NCBI GenBank assembly: GCA_019454045.1
Contig: SKCR01034797.1
Coordinates: 1 to 64,000 of the forward strand
Origin: Zanthoxylum bungeanum
Lineage: Eukaryota > Streptophyta > Magnoliopsida > Sapindales > Rutaceae
Direction of reading: 5' to 3'
Length of the DNA: 64,000 bases
Shown here: positions 34,256-47,713 of the stretch, piece after piece
Layout: each line of letters opens with the position of its first letter
Position numbering within the stretch: position 1 is the first letter of the stretch
Notes under the pieces: generated by a model
What the model saw: the letters and a program-made list of their open reading frames with translations, nothing else
The model's database searches: none
Told to the model about the DNA's origin: nothing
Program-made: the position numbers and the translations under genes

Positions 34256-36385
34256 CATTAAATGACGCAGAAACATTATACTCACCTGGAAAATCGACTT
34301 TGTAAGCATTGTCATTGATTTTCTCAAGAATCTGAAACTGGTCATCGCCTCTGGGTTGGATTTTGGATTGTCGTTGCTTTGGGAAGCGCTCTTTTCGCAT
34401 GTGTACCCAAACCCAATCACCGGGTTCGAAAGAGACACGACGTCTACCCTTATTGGCATGCGAGGCATATTGTTCATTCTTCTTCTTAATGTGTTTTCTT
34501 GCTTTCTCATGTATGGACTTGACCAAGTCGGCCTTGTGCTTAACATCCAGGCTCACCCTCTCATCAACGGGCAAAGGCAATAAATCCAGAGGTGTTAGTG
34601 AGTTAAATCATACACAATTTCAAAAGGAGAATAAGAAGTAGTGGAATGAATACTACGATTATAAGCAAACTCAATGAAAGGTAAACATTCTTCCTATGTC
34701 TTCAAATTCTTAGAAATGACAGTACGTAATAGTTGGGACAAGGTCTTGTTAACGACTTCAGTTTGACCGTCAGTCTGTGGGTGACAAGTGGTGGAAAATA
34801 ACAGTTTAGTTCCCAGCCTACCCAATAAAATTTTCCAAAAATGACTTAAAAACTTCGCATCCATGTCTGATACTATACTCCGAGGTACTCCATGTAAACG
34901 AACAACCTCACTAAAAAATAAGTCAGCAATGTGTGTGGCATCATCTGATTTGTGACGTGCAATAAAGTGTGCCATCTTGCTAAAACGGTCAACTACAACA
35001 AAAATAGAGTCTCGACCCTTCCTAGATCTAGGTAATCCTAACACAAAGTCCATGGAAATATCTACCCACGGTGCCTGAGGAACAGGTAAAGGTGTATAAA
35101 GCCCATGTGGTTGAACTTTAGATTTTGCTTTCCTACAAGTAATGCAACCAGTACAAATGCATATGACATGCTTCTTCATTTTAGGCCAATAAAAATGTTC
35201 ATGCAAGATATCCAATGTTTTCGTAACACCAAAATGACCCATAAGACCCCCACTATGTGCTTCACGGACCAATAATTCACGCATAGAACAACTAGGCACA
35301 CATAATTTATTCTCTTTAAATAAAAATCATCTTGTCTGTAAAATTTACTATGCACCTTTGTCACATGCAATGTAGATCTGAGAGAAGTCATGATCACTTG
35401 TATACAAATCTTTCATAAAGTCAAAACCAAGAAACTTAGAACTTAATGATGTAAGTAAAACATACATGTGTGAAAGTTCATCAGCAACCACATTCTCTTT
35501 ACCTTGCTTATATTGAATGACATATGGGAAGGTCTCCACGAACTCCATCCATTTTGCATGCTGTTTGTTAAGTTTTCCTTGACTCTTGATATGCCGCAGA
35601 GATTCATGGTCAGTGTGAATCACAAACTCTTTTGGCCAGAGGTAATGATGCCAAGTTTCCAGCGCTCTGACTATGGCATAAAACTCTTTGTCGTAGGTTG
35701 GGTAACGCAGCGCTGCACCGTTGAGCTTTTCACTGAAGAAAGCTATAGGACGTCGTTCCTGCATAAGTACTGCCCCAATCCCGACACCTGAAGCATCACA
35801 TTCAATCTCGAAAGTTTGGTTAAAGTTAGGTAAGGCTAAAACAGGAGTAGAACGTAATCGATCTTTAAGAAGTTTAAAGGCATTATCTTGTTCCTCCCCC
35901 CAATGGAAATCGGTATTTTTCTTTACGACTTCAGTAAGTGGTGCAGTGATAGTGCTAAAGTCTTTCACAAACCTCCTATAGAAACTGGCTAGTCCATGGA
36001 AACTCCTAACCTCAGTGATGCTCTTAGGTTTATGCCACTAACGAATGGCCTTGACCTTGTTTTCATCAACCTCAATGCCTTGAGCACTAATGACATACCC
36101 TAGAAATATCATTTTTTCCATGCAAAAATCACATTTTTTAAGGTTAGCATACATTAATTCTTTCCTCAAAACATCAAACACAGCTTGCACATGTCCTACA
36201 TGCTCTTCTAAATTCTTACTGTACACTAAAATATCATCAAAATATACGACTACAAATTTACCCCAAAAAGGCACGCAAAACATGATTCATTAGACGCATA
36301 AAGGTGCTGGGGGCATTTGTAAGCCCAAATGGCATCACAAGCCACTAATATAACCTATATTTTGTTTTAAAGGTAGTCTTCCATT
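34256..36385 (-). repeat. Gypsy pol tandem unit 1 (2130 bp)
   Basis: Minus strand: RT palm end with YFDD (36283-36038), RT connection/RNase H (35968-35348, with the [17 protein letters not shown] and HTDHESL motifs), integrase with HHCC finger and core (35299-34694), integrase C-terminal (34580 leftwards). Stops interrupt it: TAG after KAIR, TAG in the junction YRLY*WLV, and TAG after KNLKT. This unit keeps CTGCITCRK and IGAVLMQ, features shared with unit 5. Confidence 0.95.
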
Positions 36386-38518
36386 CATTAAATGACGCAG
36401 AAACATTATACTCACCTGGAAAATCAACTTTGTAAGCATTGTCATTGATTTTCTCAAGAATCTGAAACGGGTCATCGCCTCTGGGTTGGATTTTGGATTG
36501 TCGTTGCTTTGGGAATCGCTCTTGTCGCATGTGTACCCAAACCCAATCACCGGGTTCGAAAGAGACACGACGTCTACCCTTATTGGCATGCGAGGCATAT
36601 TGTTCATTCTTCTTCTTAATGTGTTTTCTTGCTTTCTCATGTATGGACTTGACCAAGTCGGCCTTGTGCTTAACATCCAGGCTCACCCTCTCATCAACGG
36701 GCAAAGGCAATAAATCCAGAGGTGTTAGTGAGTTAAATTCATACACAATTTCAAAAGGAGAATAAGAAGTAGTGGAATGAATACTACGATTATAAGCAAA
36801 CTCAATGAAAGGTAAACATTCTTCCTATGTCTTCAAATTCTTAGAAATGACAGTACGTAATAGTTGGGACAGGGTCTTGTTAACGACTTCAGTTTGACCG
36901 TCAGTCTGTGGGTGACAAGTGGTGGAAAATAACAGTTTAGTTCCCAGCCTACCCAATAAAATTTTCCAAAAATGACTTAAAAACTTCGCATCCATGTCTG
37001 ATACTATACTCCGAGGTACTCCATGTAAACGAACAACCTCACTAAAAAATAAGTCAGCAATGTGTGTGGCATCATCTGATTTGTGACGTGCAATAAAGTG
37101 TGCCATCTTGCTAAAACGGTCAACTACAACAAAAATAGAGTCTCGACCCTTCCTAGATCTAGGTAATCCTAACACAAAGTCCATGGAAATATCTACCCAC
37201 GGTGCCTGAGGATCAGGTAAAGGTGTATAAAGCCCATGTGGTTGAACTTTAGATTTTGCTTTCCTAAAAGTAATGCAACCAATACAAATGCATATGACAT
37301 GCTTCTTCATTTTAGGCCAATAAAAATGTTCATGCAAGATATCCAATGTTTTCGTAACACCAAAATGACCCATAAGACCCCCACTATGTGCTTCACGGAC
37401 CAATAATTCACGCATAGAACAACTAGGCACACATAATTTATTCTCTTTAAATAAAAATCATCTTGTCTGTAAAATTTACCATATGCACCTTTGTCACATG
37501 CAATGTAGATCTGAGAGAAGTCATGATCACTTGTATACAAATCTTTCATAAAGTCAAAACCAAGAAACTTAGAACTCAAGGATGTAAGTAAAACATACAT
37601 GTGTGAAAGTTCATCAGCAACCACATTCTCTTTACCTTGCTTATATTGAATGACATATGGGAAGGTCTCCACGAACTCCATCCATTTTGCATGCTGTTTG
37701 TTAAGTTTTCCTTGACTCTTGATATGCCGCAGAGATTCATGGTCAGTGTGAATCACAAACTCTTTTGGCCAGAGGTAATGATGCCAAGTTTCCAGCGCTC
37801 TGACTATGGCATAAAACTCTTTGTCGTAGGTTGGGTAACGCAGCGCTGCACCGTTGAGCTTTTCACATAAGAAAGCTATAGGACGTCGTTCCTGCATAAG
37901 TATTGCCCCAATACCGACACTTGAAGCATCACATTCAATCTCGAAAGTTTGGTTAAAGTTAGGTAAGGCTAAAACAGGAGTAGAACGTAATCGATCTTTA
38001 AGAAGTTTAAAGGCATTATCTTGTTCCTCCCCCCAATGGAAATCGGTATTTTTCTTTACGACTTCAGTAAGTGGTGCAGTGATAGTGCTAAAGTCTTTCA
38101 CAAACCTCCTATAGAAACTGGCTAGTCCATGGAAACTCCTAACCTCAGTGATGCTCTTAGGTTTATGCCACTAACGAATGGCCTTGACCTTGTTTTCATC
38201 AACATCAAAGCCTTGAGCACTAATGACATACCCTAGAAATATCACTTTTTCCATGCAAAAATCACATTTTTTAAGGTTAGCATACATTAATTCTTTCCTC
38301 AAAACATCAAACACAGCTTGCACATGTCCTACATGCTCTTCTAAATTCTTACTGTACACTAAAATATCATCAAAATATACGACTACAAATTTACCCCAAA
38401 AAGGCACGCAAAACATGATTCATTAGACGCATAAAGGTGCTGGGGGCATTTGTAAGCCCAAATGGCATCACAAGCCACTAATATAACCTATATTTTGTTT
38501 TAAAGGTAGTCTTCCATT
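36386..38518 (-). repeat. Gypsy pol tandem unit 2 (2133 bp)
   Basis: Same content as unit 1 (RT end 38416-38171, RNase H 38101-37307, integrase 37430-36825, integrase C-terminus 36746-36386). Differences: the integrase zinc-finger Cys is Phe (CIGCITFRK), RNase H reads IGAILMQ and FLCEKLNG, and one residue (GFDVDEN) differs. The left border fuses integrase SASFN directly to [12 protein letters not shown]. Confidence 0.95.
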
Positions 38519-40650
38519 CATTAATGACGCAGAAACATTATACTCACCTGGAAAATCGACTTTGTAAGCATTGTCATTGATTTTCTCAAGAATCTGAAAC
38601 GGGTCATCGCCTCTGGGTTGGATTTTGGATTGTCGTTGCTTTGGGACGCTCTTGTCGCATGTGTACCCAAACCCAATCACCGGGTTCGAAAGAGACACGA
38701 CGTCTACCCTTATTGGCATGCGAGGCATATTGTTCATTCTTCTTCTTAATGTGTTTTCTTGCTTTCTCATGTATGGACTTGACCAAGTCGGCCTTGTGCT
38801 TAACATCCAGGCTCACCCTCTCATCAACGGGCAAAGGCAATAAATCCAGAGGTGTTAGTGAGTTAAATTCATACACAATTTCAAAAGGAGAATAAGAAGT
38901 AGTGGAATGAATACTACGATTATAAGCAAACTCAATGAAAGGTAAACATTCTTCCTATGTCTTCAAATTCTTAGAAATGACAGTACGTAATAGTTGGGAC
39001 AGGGTCTTGTTAACGACTTCAGTTTGACCGTCAGTCTGTGGGTGACAAGTGGTGGAAAATAACAGTTTAGTTCCCAGCCTACCCAATAAAATTTTCCAAA
39101 AATGACTTAAAAACTTCGCATCCATGTCTGATACTATACTCCGAGGTACTCCATGTAAACGAACAACCTCACTAAAAAATAAGTCAGCAATGTGTGTGGC
39201 ATCATCTGATTTGTGACGTGCAATAAAGTGTGCCATCTTGCTAAAACGGTCAACTACAACAAAAATAGAGTCTCGACCCTTCCTAGATCTAGGTAATCCT
39301 AACACAAAGTCCATGGAAATATCTACCCACGGTGCCTGAGGATCAGGTAAAGGTGTATAAAGCCCATGTGGTTGAACTTTAGATTTTGCTTTCCTAAAAG
39401 TAATGCAACCAATACAAATGCATATGACATGCTTCTTCATTTTAGGCCAATAAAAATGTTCATGCAAGATATCCAATGTTTTCGTAACACCAAAATGACC
39501 CATAAGACCCCCACTATGTGCTTCACGACGACCAATAATTCGCGCATAGAACAACTAGGCACACATAATTTATTCTCTTTAAAAAAAAATCATCTTGTCT
39601 GTAAAATTTACCATATGCACCTTTGTCACATGCAATGTAGATCTGAGAGAAGTCATGATCACTTGTATACAAATCTTTCATAAAGTCAAAACCAAGAAAC
39701 TTAGAACTCAAGGATGTAAGTAAAACATACATGTGTGAAAGTTCATCAGCAACCACATTCTCTTTACCTTGCTTATATTGAATGACATATGGGAAGGTCT
39801 CCACGAACTCCATCCATTTTGCATGCTGTTTGTTAAGTTTTCCTTGACTCTTGATATGCCGCAGAGATTCATGGTCAGTGTGAATCACAAACTCTTTTGG
39901 CCAGAGGTAATGATGCCAAGTTTCCAGCGCTCTGACTATGGCATAAAACTCTTTGTCGTAGGTTGGGTAACGCAGCGCTGCACCGTTGAGCTTTTCACAT
40001 AAGAAATCTATAGGACGTCGTTCCTGCATAAGTATTGCCCCAATACCGACACCTGAAGCATCACATTCAATCTCGAAAGTTTGGTTAAAGTTAGGTAAGG
40101 CTAAAACAGGAGTAGAACGTAATCGATCTTTAAGAAGTTTAAAGGCATTATCTTGTTCCTCCCCCCAATGGAAATCGGTATTTTTCTTTACGACTTCAGT
40201 AAGTGGTGCAGTGATAGTGCTAAAGTCTTTCACAAACCTCCTATAGAAACTGGCTAGTCCATGGAAACTCCTAACCTCAGTGATGCTCTTAGGTTTATGC
40301 CACTAACGAATGGCCTTGACCTTGTTTTCATCAACCTCAATGCCTTGAGCACTAATGACATACCCTAGAAATATCACTTTTTCCATGCAAAAATCACATT
40401 TTTTAAGGTTAGCATACATTAATTCTTTCCTCAAAACATCAAACACAGCTTGCACATGTCCTACATGCTCTTCTAAATTCTTACTGTACACTAAAATATC
40501 ATCAAAATATACGACTACAAATTTACCCCAAAAAGGCACGCAAAACATGATTCATTAGACGCATAAAGGTGCTGGGGGCATTTGTAAGCCCAAATGGCAT
40601 CACAAGCCACTAATATAACATATATTTTGTTTTAAAGGTAGTCTTCCATT
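38519..40650 (-). repeat. Gypsy pol tandem unit 3 (2132 bp)
   Basis: RT end 40548-40303, RNase H 40233-39523, integrase 39554-38955, integrase C-terminus 38876-38604 with frameshifts (a small deletion near 38645 and one base lost at the junction, 38521). It shares the CIGCITF change and the LCEKLNG variant with unit 2, so units 2 and 3 are sister copies. Confidence 0.95.
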
Positions 40651-42787
40651 CATTAAATGACGCAGAAACATTATACTCACCTGGAAAATCGACTTTGTAA
40701 GCATTGTCATTGATTTTCTCAAGAATCTGAAACGGGTCATCGCCTCTGGGTTGGATTTTGGATTGTCGTTGCTTTGGGAAGCGCTCTTGTCGCATGTGTA
40801 CCCAAACCCAATCACCGGGTTCGAAAGAGACACGACGTCTACCCTTATTGGCATGCGAGGCATATTGTTCATTCTTCTTCTTAATGTGTTTTCTTGCTTT
40901 CTCATGTATGGACTTGACCAAGTCGGCCTTGTGCTTAACATCCAGGCTCACCCTCTCATCAACGGGCAAAGGCAATAAATCCAGAGGTGTTAGTGAGTTA
41001 AATTCATACACAATTTCAAAAGGAGAATAAGAAGTAGTGGAATGAATACTACGATTATAAGCAAACTCAATGAAAGGTAAACATTCTTCCTATGTCTTCA
41101 AATTCTTAGAAATGACAGTATGTAATAGTTGGGACAGGGTCTTGTTAACGACTTCAGTTTGACCGTCAGTCTGTGGGTGACAAGTGGGTGGAAATAACAG
41201 TTTAGTTCCCAGCCTACCCAATAAAATTTTCCAAAAATGACTTAAAAACTTCGCATCCATGTCTGATACTATACTCCGAGGTACTCCATGTAAACGAACA
41301 ACCTCACTAAAAAATAAGTCAGCAATGTGTGTGGCATCATCTGATTTGTGACGTGCAATAAAGTGTGCCATCTTGCTAAAACGGTCAACTACAACAAAAA
41401 TAGAGTCTCGACCCTTCCTAGAGATCTAGGTAATCCTAACACAAAGTCCATGGAAATATCTACCCACGGTGCCTGAGGATCAGGTAAAGGTGTATAAAGC
41501 CCATGTGGTTGAACTTTAGATTTTGCTTTCCTACAAGTAATGCAACCAGTACAAATGCATATGACATGCTTCTTCATTTTAGGCCAATAAAAATGTTCAT
41601 GCAAGATATCCAATGTTTTCGTAACACCAAAATGACCCATAAGACCCCCACTATGTGCTTCACGGACCAATAATTCACGCATAGAACAACTAGGCACACA
41701 TAATTTATTCTCTTTAAATAAAAATCATCTTGTCTGTAAAATTTACCATATGCACCTTTGTCACATGCAATGTAGATCTGAGAGAAGTCATGATCACTTG
41801 TATACAAATCTTTCATAAAGTCAAAACCAAGAAACTTAGAACTCAAGGATGTAAGTAAAACATACATGTGTGAAAGTTCATCAGCAACCACATTCTCTTT
41901 ACCTTGCTTATATTGAATGACATATGGGAAGGTCTCCACGAACTCCATCCATTTTGCATGTTGTTTGTTAAGTTTTCCTTGACTCTTGATATGCCGCAGA
42001 GATTCATGGTCAGTGTGAATCACAAACTCTTTTGGCCAGAGGTAATGATGCCAAGTTTCCAGCGCTCTGACTATGGCATAAAACTCTTTTTCGTAGGTTG
42101 GGTAACGCAGCGCTGCACCGTTGAGCTTTTCATAGAAGAAAGCTATAGGACGTCGTTCCTGCATAAGTATTGCCCCAATACCGACACCTGAAGCATCACA
42201 TTCAATCTCGAAAGTTTGGTTAAAGTTAGGTAAGGCTAAAACAGGAGTAGAACGTAATCGATCTTTAAGAAGTTTAAAGGCATTATCTTGTTCCTCCCCC
42301 CAATGGAAATCGGTATTTTTCTTTACGACTTCAGTAAGTGGTGCAGTGATAGTGCTAAAGTCTTTCACAAACCTCCTATAGAAACTGGCTAGTCCATGGA
42401 AACTCCTAACCTCAGTGATGCTCTTAGGTTTATGCCACTAACGAATGGCCTTGACCTTGTTTTCATCAACCTCAATGCCTTGAGCACTAATGACATACCC
42501 TAGAAATATCACTTTTTCCATGCAAAAATCACATTTTTTAAGGTTAACATACATTAATTCTTTCCTCAAAACATCAAACACAGCTTGCACATGTCCTACA
42601 TGCTCTTCTAAATTCTTACTGTACACTAAAATATCATCAAAATATACACGACTACAAATTTACCCCCAAAAGGCACGCAAAACATGATTCATTAGACGCA
42701 TAAAGGTGCTGGGGGCATTTGTAAGCCCAAATGGCATCACAAGCCACTAATATAACCTATATTTTGTTTTAAAGGTAGTATTCCATT
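40651..42787 (-). repeat. Gypsy pol tandem unit 4 (2137 bp)
   Basis: RT end 42626-42438, RNase H 42368-41574, integrase in two frames (41697-41389 and 41371-41090; a 2-bp insertion in an AGATCT repeat near 41421), integrase C-terminus 41011-40651. It has IGAILMQ as in units 2 and 3 but the intact CTGCITC finger as in units 1 and 5. Confidence 0.95.
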
Positions 42788-44919
42788 CATTAAATGACGC
42801 AGAAATATTATACTCACCTGGAAAATCGACTTTGTAAGCATTGTCATTGATTTTCTCAAGAATCTGAAACGGGTCATCGCCTCTGGGTTGGATTTTGGAT
42901 TGTCGTTGCTTTGGGAATCGCTCTTGTCGCATGTGTACCCAAACCCAATCACCGGGTTCGAAAGAGACACGACGTCTACCCTTATTGGCATACGAGGCAT
43001 ATTGTTCATTCTTCTTCTTAATGTGTTTTCTTGCTTTCTCATGTATGGACTTGACCAAGTCGGCCTTGTGCTTAACATCCAGGCTCACCCTCTCATCAAC
43101 GGGCAAAGGCAATAAATCCAGAGGTGTTAGTGAGTTAAATTCATACACAATTTCAAAAGGAGAATAAGAAGTAGTGGAATGAATACTACGATTATAAGCA
43201 AACTCAATGAAAGGTAAACATTCTTCCTATGTCTTCAAATTCTTAGAAATGACAGTACGTAATAGTTGGGACAGGGTCTTGTTAACGACTTCAGTTTGAC
43301 CGTCAGTCTGTGGGTGACAAGTGGTGGAAAATAACAGTTTAGTTCCCAGCCTACCCAATAAAATTTTCCAAAAATGACTTAAAAACTTCGCATCCATGTC
43401 TGATACTATACTCCGAGGTACTCCATGTAAACGAACAACCTCACTAAAAAATAAGTCAGCAATGTGTGTGGCATCATCTGATTTGTGACGTGCAATAAAG
43501 TGTGCCATCTTGCTAAAACGGTCAACTACAACAAAAATATAGTCTCGACCCTTCCTAGATCTAGGTAATCCTAACACAAAGTCCATGGAAATATCTACCC
43601 ACGGTGCCTGAGGATCAGGTAAAGGTGTATAAAGCCCATGTGGTTGAACTTTAGATTTTGCTTTCCTACAAGTAATGCAACCAGTACAAATGCATATGAC
43701 ATGCTTCTTCATTTTAGGCCAATAAAAATGTTCATGCAAGATATCCAATGTTTTCGTAACACCAAAATGACCCATAAGACCCCCACTATGTGCTTCACGG
43801 ACCAATAATTCACGCATAGAACAACTAGGCACACATAATTTATTCTCTTTAAATAAAAATCATCTTGTCTGTAAAATTTACCATATGCACCTTTGTCACA
43901 TGCAATGTAGATCTGAGAGAAGTCATGATCACTTGTATACAAATCTTTCATAAAGTCAAAACCAAGAAACTTAGAACTCAAGGATGTAAGTAAAACATAC
44001 ATGTGTGAAAGTTCATCAGCAACCACATTCTCTTACCTTGCTTATATTGAATGACATATGGGAAGGTCTCCACGAACTCCATCCATTTTGCATGTTGTTT
44101 GTTAAGTTTTCCTTGACTCTTGATATGCCGCAGAGATTCATGGTCAGTGTGAATCACAAACTCTTTTGGCCAGAGGTAATGATGCCAAGTTTCCAGCGCT
44201 CTGACTATGGCATAAAACTCTTTGTCGTAGGTTGGGTAACGCAGCGCTGCACCGTTGAGCTTTTCACTGAAGAAAGCTATAGGACGTCGTTCCTGCATAA
44301 GTACTGCCCCAATACCGACAACTGAAGCATCACATTCAATCTCGAAAGTTTGGTTAAAGTTAGGTAAGGCTAAAACAGGAGTAGAACGTAATCGATCTTT
44401 AAGAAGTTTAGAGGCATTATCTTGTTCCTCCCCCCAATGGAAATCGGTATTTTTCTTTACGACTTCAGTAAGTGGTGCAGTGATAGTGCTAAAGTCTTTC
44501 ACAAACCTCCTATAGAAACTGGCTAGTCCATGGAAACTCCTAACCTCAGTGATGCTCTTAGGTTTATGCCACTAACGAATGGCCTTGACCTTGTTTTCAT
44601 CAACCTCAATGCCTTGAGCACTAATGACATACCCTATAAATATCACTTTTTCCATGCAAAAATCACATTTTTTAAGGTTAGCATACAATAATTCTTTCCT
44701 CAAAACATCAAACACAGCTTGCACATGTCCTACATGCTCTTCTAAATTCTTATTGTACACTAAAATATCATCAAAATATACGACTACAAATTTACCCCAA
44801 AAAGGCACGCAAAACATGATTCATTAGACGCATAAAGGTGCTGGGGGCATTTGTAAGCCCAAATGGCATCACAAGCCACTCATATAACCTATATTTTGTT
44901 TTAAAGGTAGTCTTCCATT
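42788..44919 (-). repeat. Gypsy pol tandem unit 5 (2132 bp), joined to the single-copy RT
   Basis: RT end 44817-44572 with YFDDILVY, RNase H 44502-43978 (one base lost near 44033), integrase 43832-43227, integrase C-terminus 43148-42788. Only this unit keeps GAG (Glu) in [11 protein letters not shown], where units 1-4 have TAG; it also flows without a break into the upstream RT at 44920. It is therefore the ancestral copy at its right end. Confidence 0.95.
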
Positions 44920-45328
44920 CATCCCATTCCCGCATCTTAATTTGATGATACCCACTTTTAAGGTCAATTTTTGAAACAATACAAGAGCCATATAATTCAT
45001 CCAACATATCATCTAATCTAGGGATATGGTGGCGATACTTTACAGTGATATTGTTGACTGCTCGACAATCCACGCACATTCTCCATGTACCATCTTTCTA
45101 TGGGACTAACATGACTGGAACTGCTCATGGACTCATTCTCTCTCGTACGTACCATTTTCTCATCAACTCCTCCACTTGGTTTTGGAGCTCCTTAGTTTCC
45201 TCAGGGTTGCTGCGGTAAGCTAATCGGTTAGGAATGACCGCCCCTGGGATGAAATCAATCTGATGATCAATACCACGAATTGGTTATAAACCATGAGGGA
45301 TCTCCTCCGCAAACACATCACCATAATC
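44920..45328 (-). pseudogene. Gypsy RT, N-terminal single-copy part
   Basis: Minus frame 45079-44792 reads [20 protein letters not shown], then the fingers/palm motif [14 protein letters not shown] and, inside unit 5, [13 protein letters not shown]: the conserved core of Gypsy reverse transcriptase before YFDD. Upstream 45328-45080 codes for the region before the fingers with stops. A one-base shift after AFLG separates this frame from the YFDD frame in every unit. Confidence 0.85.
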
Positions 45329-45973
45329 CTACAATAAAGAAGTAAACACACTAGGCAGAACAGTGTAATGGTTAGTGTCATCAGAACTCAGAAGAGTTTC
45401 TCTATACATAATGAGGATCATCACTTTATTCATGGCATACTTTCTCCTCAATTCTCTATCTTTAGCAAAGAAACTATTTTTCATTCTACCCACACTCTCA
45501 TTATTTTGTGCATGCTCACCGTTTCTCTCGCTCACTCCTCTGGAACTGTTAACCTCATCCCCTCGACTCTCATCCTCAATCTCGCCCGCGGGTGTTTGCA
45601 CTGTGGAAGCATGTAGCTTCATTTGATCTTCAAAGACTTCCTGTGGCGTCAACGGAACAAGTGTAATCTTTCTTCCATCTTTCTCAAAACAATATCTGTT
45701 ATGAAACCCATCATGCATCACTCTCTTATCAAACTGCCAAGGACGCCCTAGTAACAGATGTCCAGCTTGCATTGGGACTACATCACACAACACCTCATCC
45801 TTGTATTTACCAATAGTTAAACTAACCAAGACCTGTTTATTGACTTTAACCTCGCCACTGTTATTTAACCACTGCAAACAATACGGTTTAGGGTGTTTAA
45901 GTAAAGTCAAACCCAGTTTATCAACAAGTATTTTACTAGCCACATTAGTACAACTGCCCCCGTCGATAATCAT
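45329..45973 (-). pseudogene. Gypsy aspartic protease and linker
   Basis: A 214-residue frame. The start MIIDGGSCTNVAS is the active-site region of the retropepsin-like domain of this lineage (D-x-G-S), followed by LLLGRPWQFDKRVMHDG and NRYCFEKDGRKITLVPL, a conserved flap/end region. The C-terminal part leads to RT. Gag lies to the right, RT to the left, as expected for Gypsy. Confidence 0.8.
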
Positions 45974-46187
45974 ATTGCATACCTTTTTCTAGACCAGGCA
46001 TCTAGTATGGAATATGTTCTCTCGCTGTTGTACCATATCATCCTCAACCTTTGTCTGGGTATTTAAAGCACGGCGGGTCATAAGGGACTCCCCATTGGCT
46101 ACATACTCAACCCCTTCTCCATCAATGGCGACCTCCAACTCGAGTGCCTCCTCCACAACATCCTCACCATCTGAAATTACTTCACCA

Positions 46188-47033
46188 TCACCCCATATAC
46201 ATGGTCCTTCTGTTAGGGCACTGTGATGTTATATGGCCATTCCCCAAACATTTGAAACATTTAAGGTCAAGACTCATATTTGGTGGGGTCTCGAATTTTG
46301 GTTTAAGCTTGGTGGTGGTATCTTCCCTTGGCTTTGGGGCCTTCGATCTAAACCTAAATGTGGTGCCATCCCTGTTATTATCTCCCCATTTCGGCTTCCA
46401 TGTATTGGTTGGACCCGAATTTCCCATGAATGCAGTTTTTCACTTGAGTTGGCGTTCCACTTTCATTGCCATATGTACCATGTCCTCTAACTCCATGTAA
46501 TGTTACAGTTCCACTACATTCGCAATCTCCATATTCAACCCACTGAGAAACAGGGCCATAGTCGCCTCTCGGTCCTCCTCGACATTAGCACGAATCATTG
46601 TAATTTCCATCTCCTTATGGTAGTCTTCGACACTCTGAAACCACAGTGTAAGATTTTGAAGTTTATGATACAGATCTCGATAGTAATGATTCGGTAAAAA
46701 CCGCTTCCTCATAACTGTTTTCAATTCTTCCCATGTAGTGATCGGTCGCTCCCTATACCTCCGAATGTTAAGCTCGGAATAATTATGACAGTCAAAAAGA
46801 AGCTCGAGCTTACGTTCCCACTCTAGATAAGCTTCGGGGTCACTCTTGCCTTGGAAATGAGGGATTGTCATCTTGATTTTTCCCAAATCACCATCTTCCT
46901 CATTCTCATGATTCCTCCTGAACGGCCTTTCACTCCTACCTCTTCTAGGCCGAAATTCACCCATCTCTACCTCTGATACTCTATCAAACTCCTCATCATA
47001 ATCAAAATCATTCTCGGCCTCCATCTCATCCAT
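46188..47033 (-). pseudogene. Gypsy gag with CCHC knuckle
   Basis: Frame 47033-46503 starts MDEMEAENDFDYDEEFDR and carries the gag core (IPHFQGKSDPEAYLEWERK, then RYRERPITTWEELKTVMRKR, SVEDYHKEMEITMIRANVEE). After a frame break, 46427-46188 has a CCHC knuckle (CFKCLGNGHITSQC, C-x2-C-x4-H-x4-C). Part of the core between HNYSEL and RYRERP is missing compared with typical members, an internal deletion. Confidence 0.85.
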
Positions 47034-47713
47034 GGGTACAGTACGCCGCCACCAGTCCTGGGGGGTACGTGTCCTGCCTCATTAGCTCTAGTCGGTCGTG
47101 TTGCCTATTCCTCTGTGGAGTATTGTGTCTCATCGCTTGTACCTCATCTTGAACATCCCTCATCAATTATAATACTCGCACAAACTCATGTTAAAGTGCG
47201 GTCACTGTATTCGCCACATCCCGTAATTGGGGCTCCTGTGGGGAATTGGCACTTTGACTTGGGGCTGCGCCTTCTCTGGACATGTTTTTTTTCTTTTTTT
47301 TTGTTTTTTTTAAATCGCGTCCCGCAGACCTTCTAAAACGTTTGGTGTTGTGGATTTGACCTGATTTCGATTGTTTCCAAAATCTCACCAAGTTTTACCT
47401 ACTGCCGCAAGGAGTTTGGGGTCTTAGAACCCTAGGTTACGTAAATCGCACAAACGCAGTTTAAGGGGAAGATACAATCAGAAAAAGAAATATCCATAAC
47501 GCAGAGACCAACAGACGCAAAACAGACACAAAACATATGCAAAATAGACGCAAAAACAACACAGGTAATAGAAGAAACAAGGGTGATATAAGATAACAAA
47601 ATAAAACGCAAGAAACAAACGTAGGAAAAACAAACGCAGGAAAGAAACACACGCGATAATATAATGAACAAAAAAAAATTGGAACAGATATGTGAACTAA
47701 CCTTGGAACCTTT
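47034..47713 (-). other. Gypsy leader between PBS and gag
   Basis: Non-coding on the minus strand. Rich in the word ACGCA/AACAGACGCAAAA (47515-47660). The two overlapping frames of 111 and 132 codons here are low-complexity Phe/Leu/Cys translations of this repeat and have no domain. Confidence 0.6.

Noticed and set aside
35348..42368. Functional reverse transcriptase/RNase H genes in the array
   Set aside because: Long frames exist, but every unit has shared in-frame stops and a frame shift before the YFDD box.
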